Source: Fibrobacter sp. UWB2
GTDB taxonomy: Bacteria; Fibrobacterota; Fibrobacteria; Fibrobacterales; Fibrobacteraceae
Assembly: GCF_002210425.1 (NCBI RefSeq)
Contig: NZ_MWQK01000004.1
Span: 310,001-374,000, forward strand
Reading direction: 5' to 3'
Length of the DNA: 64,000 bases
In this document: positions 60,381 to 64,000 of the stretch, piece by piece
Layout of the letters: each line of letters opens with the position of its first letter
How positions within the stretch are numbered: the first letter of the stretch is position 1
Position numbers and translations under genes: made by a program
The notes under the pieces: model-generated
Database searches by the model: none
Told to the model about the DNA's origin: nothing
Seen by the model: only the letters and a program-made list of their open reading frames with translations

Positions 60381-60531
60381 TTGAGATTCCTACTTGTAGA
60401 TTCCGTTTCCGGATTTGGGGTCCACCGAGCCATACACCCCTCATTGGATAGCACAGCCCGCACGGCCCTCGGTGACACAAGCCTGGCAACCACCGCTGCC
60501 AGACACCCCGTTCGGGGGTCTACCGAATATA
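60381..60531 (-). promoter_or_regulatory. Structured 5' leader candidate of tex, with promoter element
   Basis: Minus-strand TATATTCG at 60531-60524 would start a message about 137 nt before tex. The leader is GC-rich and folds readily by eye: GACCCCCGAACGGGGTGTC-type hairpin (60502-60520), CTGGCA/TGCCAG (60483-60502), and a long stem CACCGAG/CTCGGTG (60423-60474). It is too long for an ordinary leader and may be a regulatory RNA. No known riboswitch class is recognised. Confidence 0.5.
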
Positions 60532-60537
60532 GCAAAA

Positions 60538-60620
60538 GAAAGTGTCAAATTTTCGACACTTGGGGGTAAGGCTCAAAAAAGCCGTCCGGAAACCGCAGAA
60601 AGAAGGCCGAAACGCATTAA
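60538..60620. other. Intergenic stretch between the tex leader and xylanase promoter
   Basis: Contains a hairpin AAGTGTC/GACACTT (about 60541-60561) and GGCTC-AAAAAA-GCC. No gene seen. Confidence 0.4.
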
Positions 60621-60683
60621 AACATCTGCAACACTTTTGAAATTTTAATTTACGATGGATACCCCAACCACCCCATTAAAAGT

Positions 60684-60691
60684 TACCTTTG
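60684..60691 (+). promoter_or_regulatory. TAnnTTTG promoter element for the GH11 gene
   Basis: Perfect TACCTTTG, leader of about 17 nt with AAGGGA before ATG 60714. Confidence 0.6.
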
Positions 60692-60713
60692 GAGTATAAA
60701 AAAGGGATGTTTT

Positions 60714-61664
60714 ATGAGAAATTCGAAATTTTTCGTTTTGAGTCTTGCCGTTGCGTTTGCCACAGAAGCCTATTCCCAGGATTTTTGCAACACAGCAACC
60801 CACAGCAGCGAAAGCACGGTCGTCACCTCCAACGACATTAACGATATCGGTAACTATAGTTACGAACTCTGGGCCGACATCGGCAACAACTCCGCCACAT
60901 TCTATACCGACGGTTCGTTCTCTTGCGAATTCAACAACGTGAACGATTACCTCTGCCGCGAAGGCATCCGCTACGGCATGAATAGCGGGCTCAAATACAC
61001 TGACCTCGGACACCTTTACGCCGACTTCAAGCTGACCGACCCGTCTTTCAAAAGCTATTCCAACGTGACTTACTCGTACATCGGTGTTTACGGCTGGTCG
61101 CAAGACCCGCTCATCGAATGGTACATCGTCGACACCTGGAGCCCGTATCGCCCGAACTGGATCGGCAAATCCACCGCAAACTGTGACGAATGCGGCTTGC
61201 GCGGCACCATCACCGTTGACGGCGCCACCTACGAAGTCTACGTCGACAAAGTCCAGCGCGGTTCCATCGAAGGCGACAACACGCCCTTCACGCAGTACTT
61301 CAGCGTGCGTAAGAGCAAGCGTTCTTGCGGAACAATCGACATTACAGCCCACTTTGACGGTTGGAAGAGCTTAGGTCTTGAACTCGGCAATTCCATGTAC
61401 GAAGCGAAGGTGCTCGGCGAAGCGGGCCAATACCCCGAAAACGGGAACGCCTCCGGCACACTCGACTTCGCCTACGCCAAGGTCTACACAGGCGAAGCAA
61501 GCTCCACGGCCCTTCCCCAATTTGCACCGAAGGCCAAGCCCATCAGCAACGCACAGGTATTCGACCTGCAGGGCAAAAACCTCGGGAACGTAAACGCCAA
61601 TGGCGATATCAAGAGCGCCATCAAGAACAAGTTCCACAACACGGGCGTTTATATGGTCAAATAA
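60714..61664 (+). CDS. Secreted GH11 endo-1,4-beta-xylanase with C-terminal sorting-like tail
   Basis: 316 residues. Signal peptide (about 1-21, AYSQ), then the GH11 beta-jelly-roll: YSYELWAD, SYIGVYGWSQDPLIEWYIVDTWSP in parts, nucleophile Glu135 (PLIEWY), and likely acid/base Glu236 in LGEAGQYPENGNASG. A short linker with Ala/Lys/Pro leads to a 40-residue tail (AQVFDLQGKNLGNV...TGVYMVK) resembling that of the GH30 protein at 1920-4064. It should cut xylan outside the cell. Confidence 0.93.
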   Translation: MRNSKFFVLSLAVAFATEAYSQDFCNTATHSSESTVVTSNDINDIGNYSYELWADIGNNSATFYTDGSFSCEFNNVNDYLCREGIRYGMNSGLKYTDLGHLYADFKLTDPSFKSYSNVTYSYIGVYGWSQDPLIEWYIVDTWSPYRPNWIGKSTANCDECGLRGTITVDGATYEVYVDKVQRGSIEGDNTPFTQYFSVRKSKRSCGTIDITAHFDGWKSLGLELGNSMYEAKVLGEAGQYPENGNASGTLDFAYAKVYTGEASSTALPQFAPKAKPISNAQVFDLQGKNLGNVNANGDIKSAIKNKFHNTGVYMVK

Positions 61665-61730
61665 GTTCTTTTTCATAACAAACCACACTCTAATCATCAA
61701 GCTTGCGATTTCCCCAATCGCAGGCTTTCT

Positions 61731-61738
61731 TATATTTA
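61731..61738 (+). promoter_or_regulatory. TAnnTTTG-like promoter element for the CysZ/EI24 gene
   Basis: TATATTTA, AAACA, ATG 61744; leaderless predicted. Confidence 0.55.
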
Positions 61739-61743
61739 AAACA

Positions 61744-62520
61744 ATGGAACAAGAAAACGTATCTATAGCAAAACAATTCAAGACCGGATTTGCCGCATAC
61801 ATCAAGGCCATCCGTCTTATACGCGCAAACAAGCTCACAAGATATTTGCTCATCCCCGCTATTTTGAACATTATCGTCGTGGTCGCCTTCATATTCTCGG
61901 GCGTTGGCATTAGCGACTGGATAAACGGCATCATCGAGCGCAGCACCGAAAACATGAACGGCTGGATTCACGCCGGCATGGTCGCCATCAAGATTATCCT
62001 CCCCATTGTATTCTTTGCGTTATTCATTTTCATCGGCGGCACGATTGTCAACATTTTGATGTCGCCCATTTACACGTTCCTCTCCGAAAAGACAGAAACC
62101 ATCCTCACCGGGAAAGAGTTTCCGTTTGACATGAAGCAAACGCTCAAGGATATTTTGCGCGCCGTCGTGATTGCCGTTCGCAACACGGCAAAGCAACTCG
62201 TCTTGACCGCCCTTTGTTTGCTTTTGAATTTTATTCCTGTCGCGGGGAGCATCGCATCGCTCATCTTGATATTCATCATCAACGCGTATTACTTTGGCTT
62301 TGGATTTATGGACTACACCTACGAACGTTGGCGTTTGTCCCCTAAGGATAGCCGCAAGGAAACTCATAAATTAAAGTTCGTCGCATTCGCCACCGGAGCC
62401 GTTTATTCGTTACCGCTTTACCTTATCTGCGGTTCATTCATTGCCGCATTTATCGGAGGCGTTTCGACAGTTGCCGCCACGCTATCGCAACTAGAATTGA
62501 GCGAAAAATTGCCATCTTAA
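61744..62520 (+). CDS. CysZ/EI24-family inner-membrane protein
   Basis: 258 residues, with four to six hydrophobic stretches (YLLIPAILNIIVVVAFIFSG, IKIILPIVFFALFIFIGGT, LTALCLLLNFIPVAGSIASL). The motif pattern (KTGFAAYIKAIRLIRANKLTRYLLIPAILN) matches the EI24/CysZ group. E. coli CysZ carries sulfate, but many members have unknown roles. ATG 61744 is fixed by the adjacent promoter element; the longer frame starting at 61600 would overlap the xylanase tail. Confidence 0.83.
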   Translation: MEQENVSIAKQFKTGFAAYIKAIRLIRANKLTRYLLIPAILNIIVVVAFIFSGVGISDWINGIIERSTENMNGWIHAGMVAIKIILPIVFFALFIFIGGTIVNILMSPIYTFLSEKTETILTGKEFPFDMKQTLKDILRAVVIAVRNTAKQLVLTALCLLLNFIPVAGSIASLILIFIINAYYFGFGFMDYTYERWRLSPKDSRKETHKLKFVAFATGAVYSLPLYLICGSFIAAFIGGVSTVAATLSQLELSEKLPS

Positions 62521-62525
62521 ATTTC

Positions 62526-62533
62526 TATTTTTG
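62526..62533 (+). promoter_or_regulatory. TAnnTTTG promoter element for the HAD gene
   Basis: Perfect TATTTTTG, CGAC, ATG 62538. Confidence 0.65.
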
Positions 62534-62537
62534 CGAC

Positions 62538-63197
62538 ATGCTCAAGAACTACATTTTTGATTTAGGCGGAGTCCTTTTGGACATCCGCATGAAAAACGCT
62601 TACGAACGCTTTGTCGCTTTGGGATTGCCGCCCGCTGAACTTGAGCCGGGCGGTTCTGTTTACAAACTGATGGAAGATTACCAACTCGGGTATGTGACGA
62701 CCGCAGAGTTCTGCCAGCAAGTCGCGAAGAAATGCTACAATGTAGGCAAGTGCGCCGCAAATGTTTTCGCAAGAAGCGCCGAGGCCCCGACAACGCCTCG
62801 CGATATCGAAGAAGCATGGAATTCTATTTGCCTGGGAGTTGCCGACCGCAAATTACAAGCACTCCGTCGCTTGCGCAAAACAGAAGGCGTTGCAAGCGTT
62901 TCGCTTTTGAGCAATACAAACGAATTGCATTGGGAATGCTGTTGCCAAAATTGGTTCAATGCGAACGGCAACAAGCTCGAAGACTTTTTCGACAAGATTT
63001 TCTTGAGTCAGGAGCTCCATTTGCAAAAGCCCGATCCCGAGATTTTCAAGACCGCCATTCGCGAGCTCGGAGCCTCCCCCGCCGAAACAATCTTCCTTGA
63101 CGATAGCCCCGTCAACACCGCCGCCGCAGCAGCCTGTGGATTACAGACGCTTACCGTAACGGCAGACATTGACTGGGTGGAAACGTTAAGGATTTAA
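62538..63197 (+). CDS. HAD-family hydrolase (YihX/alpha-D-glucose-1-phosphatase-like)
   Basis: 219 residues. Haloacid dehalogenase-type motifs: FDLGGVLLD (motif I with Asp8), LLSNTNELH (motif II), QKPDPEIF (motif III Lys) and FLDDSPVN (motif IV). The arrangement is the subfamily IA YihX-type of sugar-phosphate phosphatases. The substrate is unknown. Leaderless start at 62538. Confidence 0.88.
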   Translation: MLKNYIFDLGGVLLDIRMKNAYERFVALGLPPAELEPGGSVYKLMEDYQLGYVTTAEFCQQVAKKCYNVGKCAANVFARSAEAPTTPRDIEEAWNSICLGVADRKLQALRRLRKTEGVASVSLLSNTNELHWECCCQNWFNANGNKLEDFFDKIFLSQELHLQKPDPEIFKTAIRELGASPAETIFLDDSPVNTAAAAACGLQTLTVTADIDWVETLRI

Positions 63198-63202
63198 TTT
63201 TA

Positions 63203-63760
63203 TTAGATGCTCTTTCCGTCGCTAAAGGCATTGCCCACGCGGCGTTCCATCACGTAGTAGCCGTGACCTGCTGAATCGTAGCAAACCGGAGCTAATTTTT
63301 CGACGGAGAGTTTTCCGTCTTGATCGAGCACGGATTCGTCGGCAGTGACGTTCACGATTTCACCGAGCAAAAGTTCGGATTCTTCGTCGTAGCTCACGAG
63401 CTTGCATTCAAGCGTGAGAGGCAATTCAGCAACAAGCGGGGCATCGACATTTTCGCTCTTGACGGATGTAAAACCGGCCTTCGCAAATTTGTCAGCCACT
63501 CGGTTACCACTGGTAATGCCCAAATAGTCGATAGCCTTGATGTGGTCCGCAGTAGCCATGCTCACGGTAAAAGCCTTGCGAGCAAGAATGTTCGGGATGG
63601 TCTTGTGGGTCTTAGCCACGTAAATGGCAACCTGGTTGTTGTCGCTGATAGAGCCCCAGGCAGCCACCATGGCGTTTGCAGAGCCATCTTCGTTATAAGT
63701 GGCGATGACCAAAGTCGGCTGCGGGTACAGATATGTTTTTACTCCAAGATTTTTGCGCAT
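63203..63760 (-). CDS. Flavin reductase family protein
   Basis: 185 residues. FMN-binding split-barrel: LYPQPTLVIATYNEDGSANAMVAAWGSIS in parts, VAIYVAKTHKT, AFTVSMATADH, DYLGITSGNRVDK-like, PLTLECKLVSYDEE. It resembles the flavin reductase-like/flavoredoxin group. Donor and partner are unknown. Ribosome binding site AGGAG is 5 nt before ATG 63760. Tail-to-tail with the HAD gene (5 nt apart). Confidence 0.87.
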   Translation of the reverse strand: MRKNLGVKTYLYPQPTLVIATYNEDGSANAMVAAWGSISDNNQVAIYVAKTHKTIPNILARKAFTVSMATADHIKAIDYLGITSGNRVADKFAKAGFTSVKSENVDAPLVAELPLTLECKLVSYDEESELLLGEIVNVTADESVLDQDGKLSVEKLAPVCYDSAGHGYYVMERRVGNAFSDGKSI

Positions 63761-63795
63761 AGACGCTCCTTTTTTCTTGAAATATAAATAAAAAC

Positions 63796-64000
63796 TTATC
63801 TAATCGAGCAAGAGCCCTGAACACGATTCTGAATCGTCTCGACCTTTTCCTTATCCTTGCAGATCCACCGCATTATTCCGGCGCCACATTTATCAATGGT
63901 CTCTTCGCTATAGCCACAGCTATTGAGGCACGCCACCATCAATTTATACTCAACTGTTATGTCAAAGCGTTCGTTGCAGTACAATTTATCCACAACAGCA
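63796..64000 (-). CDS. Cys-containing protein, C-terminal part only
   Basis: The frame runs off the right edge; an in-frame GTG at 63993 is not necessarily the start. The visible 67 residues contain six cysteines (LYCNE, CLNSCGYS, DKCGAG, WICKD, GSCS), suggesting disulfides in a secreted or periplasmic protein. No family recognised. Confidence 0.5.
   Translation of the reverse strand, partial: AVVDKLYCNERFDITVEYKLMVACLNSCGYSEETIDKCGAGIMRWICKDKEKVETIQNRVQGSCSIR

Noticed and set aside
57936-60569. An 877-codon open frame on the plus strand
   Set aside because: It is antisense to tex, whose domains and motifs are unmistakable. The frame has no family similarity and follows from the codon pattern of the opposite strand.
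1-64000. tRNA and rRNA genes
   Set aside because: Looked for cloverleaf features such as GGTTCGA-type T-loops in the intergenic regions and saw none. A covariance search (tRNAscan) would be decisive.

Overview
The window looks like a chromosomal segment of a Fibrobacter-type bacterium (Fibrobacterota, FCB group, close to F. succinogenes). Reasons visible in the sequence: a lipoprotein ending in the Fibrobacter major paralogous domain (TIGR02145-like), a truncated lipoprotein of the TIGR02171-like formylglycine-enzyme-fold family, secreted plant-cell-wall hydrolases of families GH30, GH5 and GH11, many Cys-anchored lipoproteins, and promoters of the form TAnnTTTG as in Bacteroidetes. This is a genus-level judgement from gene content; no database search was possible. 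I see no rRNA, tRNA, CRISPR array, complete insertion sequence or prophage.

Layout. 1-5.9 kb: a truncated lipoprotein, a polyprenyl-phosphate sugar transferase, a GH30 enzyme, then a Rpn/PD-(D/E)XK nuclease gene with an in-frame amber stop and two remnants of relatives bounded by a 117-bp direct repeat. 5.9-11.7 kb (minus): a collagen-like lipoprotein, gpsA, plsY and der. 11.8-15.4 kb (plus): aroE, a fused aroK-aroB and a nucleotide-sugar dehydratase. 15.4-19.8 kb (plus): a lipocalin-like exported protein, a eukaryotic-type hisA, a GT4 glycosyltransferase and mutY. 19.8-24.3 kb (minus): fmt, rsmB and two outer-membrane barrel proteins in one coupled operon. 24.3-27.2 kb: lrgAB, a repeat cluster and a tandem SagB-like oxidoreductase. 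27.2-33 kb: a GH5/CBM lipoprotein and a large metallopeptidase-propeller-barrel protein. 33.2-36.6 kb (minus): three lipoproteins and a TrmA/RlmD-type methyltransferase. 36.8-40.2 kb (plus): a complete Mla-type lipid ABC transporter. 40.2-41.3 kb (minus): an OppF-like ATPase and xseB.

41.3-47.3 kb (plus) is the least explained region: five tightly coupled genes for three related Ig/FN3-like lipoproteins and two PEGA-type membrane proteins. Then come dedA, a MORN-repeat protein, a B12-binding radical SAM protein, a zinc-ribbon membrane protein, a tyrosine recombinase, a diguanylate cyclase, a second Rpn gene, a lipoprotein, argB-argD, a small ferredoxin, tex, a GH11 xylanase, a CysZ/EI24 membrane protein, a HAD phosphatase, a flavin reductase and a truncated Cys-rich protein.

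Three genome-wide themes stand out. First, about fourteen genes have a TAnnTTTG-like promoter element only 4-6 nt before the ATG, which predicts leaderless mRNAs. Second, several small repeat families sit between genes, and one palindromic family also appears inside and at the end of mutY. Third, the two intact-length Rpn genes, 50 kb apart, share a conserved 48-bp upstream element.
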